Origin: Candidatus Omnitrophota bacterium
Lineage (GTDB): Bacteria; Omnitrophota; Gorgyraeia; Zapsychrales; Zapsychraceae
DNA: 41,965 bases
Assembly (NCBI GenBank): GCA_020053475.1
Contig: JAGVNC010000010.1
Coordinates: forward strand, 1-41,965
Reading direction: 5' to 3'
In this document: one piece after another, positions 8,109 to 18,352 of the stretch
Numbering within the stretch: the stretch's first letter is position 1
How the letters are laid out: every line of letters begins with the position of its first letter
Translations under genes and position numbers: made by a program
The notes under the pieces: model-generated
What the model saw: the letters and a program-made list of their open reading frames with translations, nothing else
Databases searched by the model: none
What the model was told of the DNA's origin: nothing

Positions 8109-11100
8109 ATGAATTTTAAAATCCTGCGCCTTGGCTGGGGAGCGTTGCTCGTCATTGCCTTTTTTTTGTCTCCCGCTTTTGCCGGCCATCAGACAGAAGG
8201 CCCTGCCCCCGCATCTCCGACGCTGAAAGAACAAAAAAAGAAAGAAGGATACATCGTTAACCTTAAAGATCTTATTAATAAATCGAAAGAAAAGATCGGG
8301 AAGGTTGACGAAAAAATCAAAGAGCAGCAACGGCGTCAGCGGAACCTTGAAAGAGAAGAAAAAGCCCGCCAATACTATGAAAAGGCCATGCAGCTTTATG
8401 AAGAAGGCAAATATGATAAAGCCAGGGAATTGTGGGATAAGGCCATCAAGATTACCGAGCATCCCGAGATGAAAGACTACATCCGGGAAAGTGCGCATCG
8501 CTCCAAAAAACAAGAAGATGCTTTGCGCAAGGAAGAAGAGTTGCGTCTCCAGCGCCTAGAAGTTGAACGGGGGTATAGTGCTAAAGAAGTCGAAGATAAA
8601 TATCAGGAAGGAGTTTCTTTGTTTAAGCAGAATAAATTCCTTGCATCCCAAAATTCTTTTGAAGAAGTTGAGGACATGTTCCCGGATCACAAAGCCACGC
8701 GCAGTTATTTGATGATCATCGATCAAAATATCCGTGAAGAGCAACAACGCCTGATCGATGAAAAATTACGGGAAGAAGCGATTGCTCAACGGGAGGCAAA
8801 AGACGAATGGAAAAAAGAGCTTGAGCAAAAGGAAAAGGAACGCCAAGAACAATTGAAAGCTCAAGCGGAGAAATTATATCAAGAAGCAGTTAGGCTCTAT
8901 AAAGCAAGAAATTTTGAAGAGGCCAAGAAAAAATTCAAAGAAATTGAATGGATCATGCCAAACTACAAATTGGCTGTTTACTATTTGGCGCGTATCGAAA
9001 AGGGATTGGTTGACCAAAATATTGCCGAGGAAAAAGAGATTGCTCAGGAGCAAGCCGCTGCGGAAGAAAAAGAGATCATGGCTCGGCCAACGGCGGAAGA
9101 CAAAGAAAAATTAAAGAAGAAAGAAGAACAGCTTGTCGTGGATCGGATGAAGGAAGAGGCGGATTTTGTTTATCATATTGCCGTTTCACTCTATGAAGAA
9201 AAACTTTATAAAGAAGCCAACGAAAGATTCCAAGAAGCTCAAACATTGTATCCTCATTATAAGGCGGCCGATAAATATTTATCTCGCATTAAACATGAAT
9301 TGCAACGGCAATCTCGTGAAGAACAGAAAAAGCAGCAGGCCCACGCGCAGAGAATGGAACAACAGCAGCTCGCCAGCCTGCAGGCCCAAGATGCCGAGCG
9401 TCTCAAAAAAGAGCAAAAAAAGAAGGAAAAACAAAAGCAAGACATCGAGTCCCTTTATCAAGAAGGGTTCTCTTCGTTTAACGCCAAGGATTATCCTCAG
9501 GCCCAAGATCAGTTTGCTCAAGTCCTTGAGCAGGATCCCAACCATCGGCCAGCCCATAAGTATTTGAAAAAGGTGGAGAAAATATTATCGGAAGAACAAA
9601 AAGAAAAAGAGATTCAAGAAGCCAAACGATCGCCTAAGATAGAAACGCCAGAGCAAGCCGTTACGGATATCGTCGTCAAGCAAGCGATTGAAGAGCGGCA
9701 AAAACAATTGATGCAAGAGGCGGACGTGAAATACAAAGAAGCTTTGTCTCTTTTAAAAGATCGAAATTACGTTGTGGCTAAAAGAAAATTGATCCAGGTT
9801 GAGGCCATTTATCCGGGATATAAGGAAACCGAAAATTATTTAAGCCGTATCGATGAAGATATTCAGAAAAACAGTATCCAGAAGGGTCGTCCACAAAAAC
9901 GCGGTCTTAAGGAAAGCACTACCCCGGGAAGAAGTGAAATTGTTAATGTTCCTTCTGCCGCCGAACGCCCAAAAGCTAAAGCCAAATTTGTTCCCCCAAG
10001 TCCAGCTTTAGGCACTGCCAACCCGATATTGGGCAAAGAAACCCAGAAACAGGAAGAATTAAAACATTTATATGCCCAAGCTGTCAATTTATATAAAACC
10101 AAACAATATCTTTCCGCTCAAGAAGTTTTTGAGGCGATCGAACATCAATCCCCTCGCTATCAATCAACGAGAAGTTATTTAGAAAAGATCGGAAGGAAGT
10201 TAGAAGAGAAAGAGAATCGAGAGAGACAGGCCATCGAGCATGCCGCCCGCACTCAGGCTGCGGAGAGCCAGGAACTTGCTGTTCCTTCATCCGTAGGAAT
10301 TTTGCCGGCAAGCCAACCGGCCGAAGAGAAAGGCCGTGAAGCTAAATTAAAGAAAGAGGCAAGGGATCGGGCTGTTTTATTAAAGGCCGAGAGCGAAAAA
10401 TTAAGGAAAATTGAGCGAGAAAGACAAAAAGAAATTGAGCGTAAATTACGTGAAGAAGAATTAGCCCGTAAAAAAGAAGAAAAATTGCGGCTTGACCAGG
10501 AAAGGATCATTGCCAAGGAGTTGGCCGGTGGATATCGCAAGGAACGTTTATCCCGGGAACAGGCTGAAAAAGAAGCGCAACAGCTTGCGGCAAAGAAACA
10601 AAAAGAATTAGAGCAGACGATCCGACAAAAACAGATTGACAGTCAAAGCGCCCAAGAACAACAACGAAAGCAAGCAAAGCAAATAGAGTTGGCTAAACAG
10701 CAAGTGACTGAGAAAGAGGAAGAGCATAAGTCCAAAATTGTGCAGCAGCAAGAAATCAAGCGCCTTAAAAAAGAAATCGCACAACTCTATCGTGAGGCCA
10801 TCGCTTTTTATCAGAAAGAGAATATGCACCAGGCGAATGAAAGATTTAATGAGGTTGACATGCTGCTGTCGAGTGGCCAGTTGCCTAACGATTATTTAGC
10901 TGAATGGAGAGAAAGGCTCAATAAGGATAAGGAGAAGATCGGCCGTCATTTAAAAACCAAAAAAGAAAAAGAAGAGATTGCTGAGCGCAAACAAAAGGAA
11001 AAATGGGACAAAGAGAAAGCAGCGCTAGAACAACGTAAAAAAGATCAAGAATTCACCAAGATGAAAGGTGAAGTGAATCGCACGTACGAAGAAGCACTTT

Positions 11101-11930
11101 CATTATACCGGCAAAATAAAATAGAAGAATCTAAAGAGCAGTTCAAACGATTTGAAGATATGCTGGCGCAAAATAATTTTCCGGATAGTTATCGACGAGA
11201 AATGCGCGAGCGCTTGAACCGAGATCAAGAAAAAATGAAGCAAAAAATTAAGGAAGATTCGGCCAACGCCGCCAAGGCCGCCTTGAGGGAAGCCCCGGGG
11301 AAAGGCATGCCCTCTTTAGGCAAAAAGCAAACAGAAGAAATCCAAGCCTTAGAAAAGAAAATCCGAATTGAGCAAGAAAAATTGAATAAAGAGAAACAAA
11401 GATTTGACGTTACGCTCAACGCGGAAGAACAAAAAACAAAAGAACAGAAGGAAACTGCTCAACCCGAAAGGGCGCAAGGCATTGTCATTTCTCCCAAACA
11501 GCCCGCAAAGAAAAATTTGAACAAAGAAGATGCAAATCGTTTAGATAAGAACAAAAGCGAAGAAGTGGCTAAGATTGTCCGGGAACGCCAGAAAGAATTA
11601 AGCCGGCAACGTGAGCGGATCAGAAAAGAATTCCAAGAGAAGATTGAACGGTTGTATCGAGCGGCCGTGGAATTGCACCGGTCGGGGGCTCATGATCAGG
11701 CGCGGCGGATATTTAAGGAAATCCAAACAATGTCCCCAGGATATAAAAAAACAGAAAAGTATTTGGCAAAAATAGATTCAGCCCCCGCGGGATCTGCGCA
11801 AGGGAAGGGGCAGAAGTCTTCTTCTCTCCAGGCCGTTGTTGCCGAACATCCACATGAACAAACAACAAATGGCCCTTCTCGGTCAAAAGTTATTTCGCAA
11901 AATCTTGATTTGATTGAACACAAACCTTAA
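8109..11930 (+). CDS. Secreted TPR/coiled-coil repeat protein, Lys/Glu/Gln-rich
   Basis: Signal peptide MNFKILRLGWGALLVIAFFLSPAFAG; about ten units of the form LYQEAVxLYKxxxFxEAxxxFxEIExxxPxYKxxxxYLxxIE separated by charged coiled-coil segments. Confidence 0.85.
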   Translation: MNFKILRLGWGALLVIAFFLSPAFAGHQTEGPAPASPTLKEQKKKEGYIVNLKDLINKSKEKIGKVDEKIKEQQRRQRNLEREEKARQYYEKAMQLYEEGKYDKARELWDKAIKITEHPEMKDYIRESAHRSKKQEDALRKEEELRLQRLEVERGYSAKEVEDKYQEGVSLFKQNKFLASQNSFEEVEDMFPDHKATRSYLMIIDQNIREEQQRLIDEKLREEAIAQREAKDEWKKELEQKEKERQEQLKAQAEKLYQEAVRLYKARNFEEAKKKFKEIEWIMPNYKLAVYYLARIEKGLVDQNIAEEKEIAQEQAAAEEKEIMARPTAEDKEKLKKKEEQLVVDRMKEEADFVYHIAVSLYEEKLYKEANERFQEAQTLYPHYKAADKYLSRIKHELQRQSREEQKKQQAHAQRMEQQQLASLQAQDAERLKKEQKKKEKQKQDIESLYQEGFSSFNAKDYPQAQDQFAQVLEQDPNHRPAHKYLKKVEKILSEEQKEKEIQEAKRSPKIETPEQAVTDIVVKQAIEERQKQLMQEADVKYKEALSLLKDRNYVVAKRKLIQVEAIYPGYKETENYLSRIDEDIQKNSIQKGRPQKRGLKESTTPGRSEIVNVPSAAERPKAKAKFVPPSPALGTANPILGKETQKQEELKHLYAQAVNLYKTKQYLSAQEVFEAIEHQSPRYQSTRSYLEKIGRKLEEKENRERQAIEHAARTQAAESQELAVPSSVGILPASQPAEEKGREAKLKKEARDRAVLLKAESEKLRKIERERQKEIERKLREEELARKKEEKLRLDQERIIAKELAGGYRKERLSREQAEKEAQQLAAKKQKELEQTIRQKQIDSQSAQEQQRKQAKQIELAKQQVTEKEEEHKSKIVQQQEIKRLKKEIAQLYREAIAFYQKENMHQANERFNEVDMLLSSGQLPNDYLAEWRERLNKDKEKIGRHLKTKKEKEEIAERKQKEKWDKEKAALEQRKKDQEFTKMKGEVNRTYEEALSLYRQNKIEESKEQFKRFEDMLAQNNFPDSYRREMRERLNRDQEKMKQKIKEDSANAAKAALREAPGKGMPSLGKKQTEEIQALEKKIRIEQEKLNKEKQRFDVTLNAEEQKTKEQKETAQPERAQGIVISPKQPAKKNLNKEDANRLDKNKSEEVAKIVRERQKELSRQRERIRKEFQEKIERLYRAAVELHRSGAHDQARRIFKEIQTMSPGYKKTEKYLAKIDSAPAGSAQGKGQKSSSLQAVVAEHPHEQTTNGPSRSKVISQNLDLIEHKP

Positions 11931-12011
11931 AATCCTTCTCAATAAAAATAATCTGTGTTAATGCCGCAATGGTTTCTTTAATATTTATTTTTATTTGATC
12001 GAGGCGTGTTG

Positions 12012-14138
12012 ATGACGGAAAAGAAATTTCAAAATCGGTTGAGCGGCGAAAAGAGTCCTTATTTATTGCAACACGCCAATAATCCCGTTGATTGGTTCCC
12101 TTGGGGTGAAGAGGCTTTTGCCAGGGCCAAGAACGAAAACAAACCCATTTTTTTGTCCATTGGCTATTCGACATGTCACTGGTGCCATGTCATGGAAGAA
12201 GAGTCCTTTGAGAATGCCCAGTTGGCCCAACTCATAAATCAATATTTTATCCCGATTAAAGTGGATCGCGAAGAGCGGCCGGACATCGACGGTGTTTATA
12301 TGAGCGCTGTGATGGCGATGACTGGCCAAGGGGGGTGGCCTTTAACGGTCATCCTAACTCCCGATCAAAAACCGTTTTTTGGGGGGACATATTTCCCCCC
12401 CCTTGCCAAACGGGGAAACCAAGGATTGGGGGATGCCCTCACGTCTGTCCATCAAATGTGGGAGAATAACCGCGAACGGATTATGGAGTCGAGCGTTTCC
12501 ATCACCGAAATTCTTCAAGAACAGCAAAATCAGCCTATCGGTTCAGAAACATTCAATGACCATGTCCTCCACCGGGCTTATGAAGAATACGCCCGCAATT
12601 ATGATCCCCGGTACGCAGGGTTTGGGATTGCCCCCAAATTCCCAGCGAGCCACAATCTTTCTTTTTTATTGCGTTATCATCAACGGACAGGCCAGCGACA
12701 GGCGCTAGAGATGGTTGAACAGACATTGACCGCGATGGCCCGAGGGGGGATTTATGATCACCTGGGCGGAGGGTTCCATCGTTACGCGACCGACCAGCAA
12801 TGGCAAATCCCGCATTTTGAAAAAATGCTTTATGACCAGGCGTTGCTCGGCCGAACGTATTGTGAGGCCTATCAGGCCACTAAAAAGGATTTTTATGCGC
12901 GAATCGCGCGCGCGATTTTTGATTATGTGCTAACCCAAATGCAATATCCTTTAGGAGGGTTTTATTCCGCCGAAGATGCGGACAGCCTCGACCCGGATAA
13001 TCCCACGCATAAAAAAGAAGGGGCTTTTTATGCCTGGCGGGATGAAGAGATTCATCAAGAGTTGAGCCAGGAGGAGGCCGCCTTATTTGGTTACGTTTAT
13101 GGGATTAAGAAAGAAGGCAATGCCCGTCAAGATCCTCACGGGGAATTTACCGGAAAAAATATTATTGATCAAGAGCATGACGAAGAAGAGGCAGCTCAAC
13201 ATTTCCAAAAATCCATTGTCGAGGTAAAAGAAATGTTGGCTCAGGCCAGGCAGAAATTATGGCGTACTCGCCAACAACGCCCCCGGCCGCATTTAGATGA
13301 TAAAATTCTCGTCGATTGGAATGGCCTGATGATCGCAAGCCTGGCATTTGGGGCGTGTGTCTTGAATGAACCTCGTTACCGGGAAGCTGCCGAAAGGGCG
13401 GTGCGGTTTATTGAGGGTCGCTTAGTCACTAACGAGGGAAGATTGATCCATCGTTTTCGCGACGGCGAAGCTGCGATCCCCGGGACATTAGATGACTACG
13501 CGTTTCTGATCGCGGCGCTTTTGGACCTTTATGAAGGAACTTTTGAGATTCGTTATCTGCGATGGGCCCACGATTTGACCGAAATCATGGTTCGATTGTT
13601 TTGGGATGAAGAGAAGGGCGGGTTTTATGTGACAGCCCGGGACGGGGAAACACTCCTTTTCCGTCAAAAAGAAATTTATGATGGGGCCATTCCGTCGGGA
13701 AACTCCGTGGCCGCTTTCAATTTGGCCCGTTTGGCCGACTTTACATCCAATCAAGAATGGGCAGCAATGGTTGAAAAAATATTCAAGGCGTTTAGTGCAA
13801 CGATCAACCAGCATCCTAGCGCGTATGCGCAGATGCTGATTGCCTGTGATTTTCTGTTAGGGCCTTCGGCGCAAATCGTCGTCGCTGGATTCCTAAGCGA
13901 CCCGCTGACGACGAAGATGTTCGCGGGAGTTTATCAGCGTTTTCTTCCGCGCAAGGTCGTTATTCACCGGCCGGCGGACGAAGCATCGGCCCAAGAAACA
14001 ATTTCTCTCATCCCTTATGTTCAACAACAACAAGCGATCAAGGGGCAGCCCGCAGGGTACATTTGCGCAAACCATGTTTGCCGCCTTCCCGCTACCGATC
14101 TTGTCCAATTTACCGCCCAACTTGACGCGATGAAATGA
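12012..14138 (+). CDS. YyaL/SPATA20-like thioredoxin-domain protein (DUF255)
   Basis: [99 protein letters not shown] 12012 follows GAGG 12001-12004 (the ORF track uses GTG 12006). Confidence 0.93.
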   Translation: MTEKKFQNRLSGEKSPYLLQHANNPVDWFPWGEEAFARAKNENKPIFLSIGYSTCHWCHVMEEESFENAQLAQLINQYFIPIKVDREERPDIDGVYMSAVMAMTGQGGWPLTVILTPDQKPFFGGTYFPPLAKRGNQGLGDALTSVHQMWENNRERIMESSVSITEILQEQQNQPIGSETFNDHVLHRAYEEYARNYDPRYAGFGIAPKFPASHNLSFLLRYHQRTGQRQALEMVEQTLTAMARGGIYDHLGGGFHRYATDQQWQIPHFEKMLYDQALLGRTYCEAYQATKKDFYARIARAIFDYVLTQMQYPLGGFYSAEDADSLDPDNPTHKKEGAFYAWRDEEIHQELSQEEAALFGYVYGIKKEGNARQDPHGEFTGKNIIDQEHDEEEAAQHFQKSIVEVKEMLAQARQKLWRTRQQRPRPHLDDKILVDWNGLMIASLAFGACVLNEPRYREAAERAVRFIEGRLVTNEGRLIHRFRDGEAAIPGTLDDYAFLIAALLDLYEGTFEIRYLRWAHDLTEIMVRLFWDEEKGGFYVTARDGETLLFRQKEIYDGAIPSGNSVAAFNLARLADFTSNQEWAAMVEKIFKAFSATINQHPSAYAQMLIACDFLLGPSAQIVVAGFLSDPLTTKMFAGVYQRFLPRKVVIHRPADEASAQETISLIPYVQQQQAIKGQPAGYICANHVCRLPATDLVQFTAQLDAMK

Positions 14139-14146
14139 GGAATCTT

Positions 14147-16111
14147 ATGAAAATATTCAAGGTGATGTTGAGCATTGTTCTTGTCGTTTTTGTCCTTGCT
14201 TTTGTAGGGCTCGGGATTTTCTTAAAGGCATTTAATCTGAATCAATATAAGGATCAAATTGCGCAAAAAATCAGCGAAGCGTTGCATCGCCCGATGGGCA
14301 TTGAGAATTTAAGCCTTGAGTTCTCCTGGAAACAAGGCATCGCGTTGGAGGTGAAAGGGGTCTCGATTAAAGAAGATCCGGCGTTCGCGCCGGCTCTCGG
14401 GTTCGAATCCCGGCCTCTTTCGGGGGAGGGAACATTGGCCACCATTGAGTCCGTTCATTTATTTGTTGATGTGGCGGCCCTGTTCAACGAGCGGCGTTTT
14501 GTCATTTCTCAAGTTGAGGTAGTGTCTCCGCAGTTAACGATCATCCGTAATCCCGACGGGGAATTAAACGTTCAACGCTTAGTTGCTGCTTCGCAAAATG
14601 TCCCTCCCGCGCCGCCGACTGAACAAAACAGCGCCAATGCCCCACCGGCGAATCAACATTCTCCCAGCTCTAAAACGCCGACGATGGATCAATTTGCTTT
14701 ATCCATTGAAGCGCTGCGTATCAATAACGGGAAAATCCTCTTCATCGATAAATCCCAGGTGCCGCCCCTGAATCTGGGGATGGAACAATTGAATGTTGAA
14801 ATCCAGCATTTTTCGTTAGATAAACCGTTCCTCTTTAATTTCGATGGGTCTGTCTTGGCGCAACAAAAAAATTGTCAAGGGAAGGGAACCGGCCAGGTGG
14901 ACGCTGCCCAGGGCCAACTGCGTTTAGACGATACTCGTGTAAGCCTAGATTTTTCTTCGATGGATGTCTCGTTGCTGAAAGAATATTTTGAAGGGCCGAT
15001 TGCGGGAGAAGCCAACTTGCATATTGCTCAAATGGTCGTTGGGAAAGAAGGGCTTATGGTTTTATCGGGGAAGGGAGAAGTGATCAACGGGAGAATCAAG
15101 CCAAAAAATTTTAAGTCTTCGATCGATCATATTGATGCGCAATGGGAAATGTCAGAAGCCGATTTAGCGCTCCAAGAATTATCGATGAATGTGGGGCCGG
15201 GGAAAGTGATCACGAAGGGCCGAAGTCAAGATTACCTGAAAACCAACAAATTTTCGTTCCATACGGATGTTGAAGATGTGTTCGTCGACCAAGTCGTTGA
15301 TTTTAGCCAGCTTCCTATCAAATTCGAGGGCAAGTTAAACGGGAGCATGGATGTCCAAGGCGAAGGAATGGATCCCGCTAAAATGTTAAGCACGCTTAGC
15401 GGGCAAGGTCATTATGAAATCAACGAAGGGGTATTGCGCGGCATGAATATTTTGAAGCTTTTCCTGGAGAGTGTCAGTCAAATCGGCAATTTAGGGGAGA
15501 AGCTTCATGCGCAGCTTTCCGATTATTATAAAGAGAAATTAGCCCAAGAAGATACAGTGTTTGACCAAATCACCGCTGATGCCTACATCAAAGAGGGGAT
15601 CATCTCCGTAACGCAAGCCCAGGCCAAAACCGCGGGATTTCATCTTCTGAGTCATGCTCAAATAGATTTAGCTCAAAATATTGACATGGATGCAAGCTTT
15701 TCCGTTGAAAAGGACTTGACCGACATGCTTGTCGCCGCCGCCGAACAATTTGCTTATATCGCTGATGAAAGCGGTCGCATCCGTGTGCCGGCAAAACACT
15801 ATCACGGGCCGTTGGCTTCCTTAAAAGTCCAGCCGGATACCGATTATCTTCTCAAAACGGTTTTTAAAAATGCCGTTCAGCAGGATCTAAAGCAACTCCT
15901 GCGCAAGGCTTTAGATATTGAAGATGTCCCAGAAGGGCAACATTCAGGGAATCCTCAGCCCAATGAAGGATCAACCTCCGGACAGGACTCGTCCGCGGAC
16001 TCGTCCGCGGACTCGCCTGCGGACTCGCCTGCGGGCTCGCCTGCGCAAGAAAATAAGGGAAACCCAGAGGACATTCTTCTGGAAAATGTCCTAGATATGA
16101 TTTTTAAATAG
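14147..16111 (+). CDS. AsmA family protein
   Basis: N-terminal TM helix, then LKAFNLNQYKDQIAQKISEALHRPMGIENLSLEFSWKQGIALEVKGVSI, typical of AsmA. The upstream ATG 14135 overlaps the preceding stop (ATGA). Confidence 0.85.
   Translation: MKIFKVMLSIVLVVFVLAFVGLGIFLKAFNLNQYKDQIAQKISEALHRPMGIENLSLEFSWKQGIALEVKGVSIKEDPAFAPALGFESRPLSGEGTLATIESVHLFVDVAALFNERRFVISQVEVVSPQLTIIRNPDGELNVQRLVAASQNVPPAPPTEQNSANAPPANQHSPSSKTPTMDQFALSIEALRINNGKILFIDKSQVPPLNLGMEQLNVEIQHFSLDKPFLFNFDGSVLAQQKNCQGKGTGQVDAAQGQLRLDDTRVSLDFSSMDVSLLKEYFEGPIAGEANLHIAQMVVGKEGLMVLSGKGEVINGRIKPKNFKSSIDHIDAQWEMSEADLALQELSMNVGPGKVITKGRSQDYLKTNKFSFHTDVEDVFVDQVVDFSQLPIKFEGKLNGSMDVQGEGMDPAKMLSTLSGQGHYEINEGVLRGMNILKLFLESVSQIGNLGEKLHAQLSDYYKEKLAQEDTVFDQITADAYIKEGIISVTQAQAKTAGFHLLSHAQIDLAQNIDMDASFSVEKDLTDMLVAAAEQFAYIADESGRIRVPAKHYHGPLASLKVQPDTDYLLKTVFKNAVQQDLKQLLRKALDIEDVPEGQHSGNPQPNEGSTSGQDSSADSSADSPADSPAGSPAQENKGNPEDILLENVLDMIFK
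15986..16045 (+). repeat. Five tandem 12-bp repeats encoding (D/G)S(S/P)A x5
   Basis: GACTCGTCCGCG x2, GACTCGCCTGCG x2, GGCTCGCCTGCG x1, contiguous and in frame. Confidence 0.95.
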
Positions 16112-16244
16112 GCGGAATTGTAAGCGGAATTTAGCTTGTTTTCTTATTTTTTTGCATATATAATGCACCTATTGAATTACAAAGAGGTTGGGTTAAAGTA
16201 ACGACATAATAATGAAGATAATCAGCACAATGAAGAATAAAATT

Positions 16245-16277
16245 AAAACAGCTTAGTTCCGAGCTGTTTTTTTGTTT
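16245..16277 (+). terminator. Rho-independent terminator-like hairpin
   Basis: AAAACAGCT (16245-16253) / AGCTGTTTT (16262-16270) followed by a T-rich tract, downstream of the AsmA gene. Confidence 0.75.
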
Positions 16278-16282
16278 TAACC

Positions 16283-16332
16283 CCCGCCTTGCACCGTCCC
16301 TGCCGGGACGGCATGGGAGCGGGGCAGGGAGG
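16283..16332 (+). repeat. 50-bp GC-rich palindromic element, copy A (carries SD of the PilZ gene)
   Basis: cccgccttgcaccgtccctgccgggacggcatgggagcggggcagggagg; 49/50 identical to 26930-26979; internal CCGTCCC-TGCC-GGGACGG hairpin. Confidence 0.95.
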
Positions 16333-16341
16333 GTTCGGCAT

Positions 16342-17490
16342 ATGGGGAATTCCGTAAAAGACGCGCGGCTAGAAGCAAGAAAAGAAATTCGCATTAAAGA
16401 AAAGAACCGCATTGCCTGGCACATTGAAAATAGCGAAGTCAAGGGTGTCGCCAAGATCCATAACTTAAGTACAGGCGGGATGCTGATCGAAACCAATTCT
16501 AGGTTTAAACCGGATCAAAATTGTATTTTTGCCTTTGATTCTGCCTTAGAGGACAAAGACAATTTTCTTCCGTCCAGTGGCCGGCTTGTTTGGTCAAAGC
16601 CTGCCAATGAAGCTCAGGACCGTTACTTGTGCGGTGTCCAGTTCCTGAATCCTTCGTCAGAAAAAATATCAAAAATCCGTCAGCGGATTGAAAAAGGAGT
16701 CAAGCGTTTGGGTAATTTACAACGGATGAACACGTTTTTTAGTATTGTTTTCATTCTCTCGATGATCGCGATGTTGGTTGTTCTGGGTGGATTGGTCAAA
16801 GGGATTTACCGTGATACGATTTCCTCCCACCATCGATTATTAGCGGCAGGCAACCAACAAGCGTCTGTCACACGTGCGTATCGGCAACTTTATAAGGATA
16901 CCAAAGTAAAACTTGATGCGGTCACCGAAGAGTTAATTCTGACCAATAAGCTTTACAAAGAAACACAGGCCCTGTTCGCAGAGGTCAAACAAGAGTTGGA
17001 GGAAACGAAGGGAGTCCTCTTTGAAACCGCAGGGATGTTAGCTCAGGCGAAGGAAGAAAATGCTAAGTTAACAGAGAAAAACTCTCTGGAATTGGCCAAG
17101 TCGAATGATCGCATCGGGGAATTGGAAACGTTAAAGTCACAATTAACGGCAGAGATGCAATCATTAGAGGATCAAATTAAATATTATGAAGGGAATGTGA
17201 AGAATATTGATGAAGGGAAAGGCCTTGTTGCCACATTGCATGAGACCATGAAAACCGTGAAAACAAAAATGTCGGCTTTTCGTCAAGAAGCTTTTGCGGC
17301 ACGCATTACAGCGGTCAAAGAGTATAATCGCCTTAAAAAAACGTTAGGCAACAACGGTTATTTGGTGAAGAATGGAGAGGCTGTCCGCATTAACATGAAG
17401 GAATACAATGCCGTTACGGTTGATTCTGTGATCAAGGGGACCACGCCGCGAAAGTCAGGTGTGGGCAATATCGACGTAACATTTTTTTAA
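16342..17490 (+). CDS. PilZ-domain protein with TM helix and coiled coil
   Basis: RKEIR (RxxxR) and NLSTGG (N/DxSxxG) PilZ motifs; TM IVFILSMIAMLVVLGGLVKGI; heptad-rich C-terminal half. Confidence 0.8.
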   Translation: MGNSVKDARLEARKEIRIKEKNRIAWHIENSEVKGVAKIHNLSTGGMLIETNSRFKPDQNCIFAFDSALEDKDNFLPSSGRLVWSKPANEAQDRYLCGVQFLNPSSEKISKIRQRIEKGVKRLGNLQRMNTFFSIVFILSMIAMLVVLGGLVKGIYRDTISSHHRLLAAGNQQASVTRAYRQLYKDTKVKLDAVTEELILTNKLYKETQALFAEVKQELEETKGVLFETAGMLAQAKEENAKLTEKNSLELAKSNDRIGELETLKSQLTAEMQSLEDQIKYYEGNVKNIDEGKGLVATLHETMKTVKTKMSAFRQEAFAARITAVKEYNRLKKTLGNNGYLVKNGEAVRINMKEYNAVTVDSVIKGTTPRKSGVGNIDVTFF

Positions 17491-17581
17491 GTTCCCCAAC
17501 CTCCCCTTTATTGACTAAACATATCTGTGTTTTCAAAAAGATGAATGTCCCGTGGCTATTCAATGATGGACTGCCTGATTG

Positions 17582-18352
17582 ATGAGGCGCCATTTTAGGA
17601 AAATCCTTAAGACCCAGGCTTGTCTTTCCCTCGAGCCAGGCCAATCGATTCCTTACCTTTTAACAAAATCTTCAAAACGTAAGTCTTTGGTCATCAGTAT
17701 TAATGAGCAAGGCCATCTAGGCGTTTATGCTCCTTTTTTTCTCTCCCAGGAGAAAATTCAGCAATTCCTCACTGATAAAACAAGTTGGATCAAACGTAAA
17801 ATTCAGGAAATCGAATCTAATCAAAGGGTCATTCAGGCAAAAAAGTTTGAAGACGGGGCTAATTTTTATTTTTTAGGGCACAAGTATCCTTTATCCTTTG
17901 AAGCATCCGTGAGTAAACGTTGTCGAATCCATTTTGAGGGCCATCAATGGAAAGTCTCGCTTCCGGGCCATTTAACGCCCGCCGAAAGACACCAGCAGAT
18001 TAAACATAAACTGATCAAATGGTACCGTCACCAGGCTGTCGAAGTTTTTGGAGGACGGCTGCCTCTTCATGCCGATCGAATGGGAGTTCAGCCACGGAAG
18101 ATGGCCATTCGCTCTCAAAAACGGCTGTGGGGGAACTGTCACTATTCCACCCAAACGATTTATTTCAATTGGCAGGTTGTCATGGCCCCCTTAGAGGTGA
18201 TTGATTATGTCATGGTGCATGAGCTATGCCATTTGATGGTCCCTAATCATTCAAAACGGTTTTGGAACAAAGTCAAAACGTATTATCCTAACCATAAAGA
18301 TTGCCAAGGATGGCTGAAAAGCCATACCATGGACTTGATGCTGCCTTTATGA
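17582..18352 (+). CDS. YgjP/SprT-like zinc metallopeptidase (DUF45)
   Basis: WGNCHYSTQTIYFNWQVVMAPLEVIDYVMVHELCHLMVPNHSKRFW; HExxH motif. Confidence 0.9.
   Translation: MRRHFRKILKTQACLSLEPGQSIPYLLTKSSKRKSLVISINEQGHLGVYAPFFLSQEKIQQFLTDKTSWIKRKIQEIESNQRVIQAKKFEDGANFYFLGHKYPLSFEASVSKRCRIHFEGHQWKVSLPGHLTPAERHQQIKHKLIKWYRHQAVEVFGGRLPLHADRMGVQPRKMAIRSQKRLWGNCHYSTQTIYFNWQVVMAPLEVIDYVMVHELCHLMVPNHSKRFWNKVKTYYPNHKDCQGWLKSHTMDLMLPL

Noticed and set aside
8055-8513. 152-aa minus-strand ORF over the giant/TPR gene junction
   Set aside because: Phe/Leu-rich sequence is the reverse translation artefact of Lys/Glu-rich coding sequence.
11941-11995. AATAAAAATAA / TTATTTTTATT inverted repeat before the DUF255 gene
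   Set aside because: Low-complexity AT-rich arms with a long loop; not distinguishable from chance.
15986-16045. 12-bp repeats as a possible CRISPR-like array
   Set aside because: Units are contiguous without spacers and in frame within a CDS.
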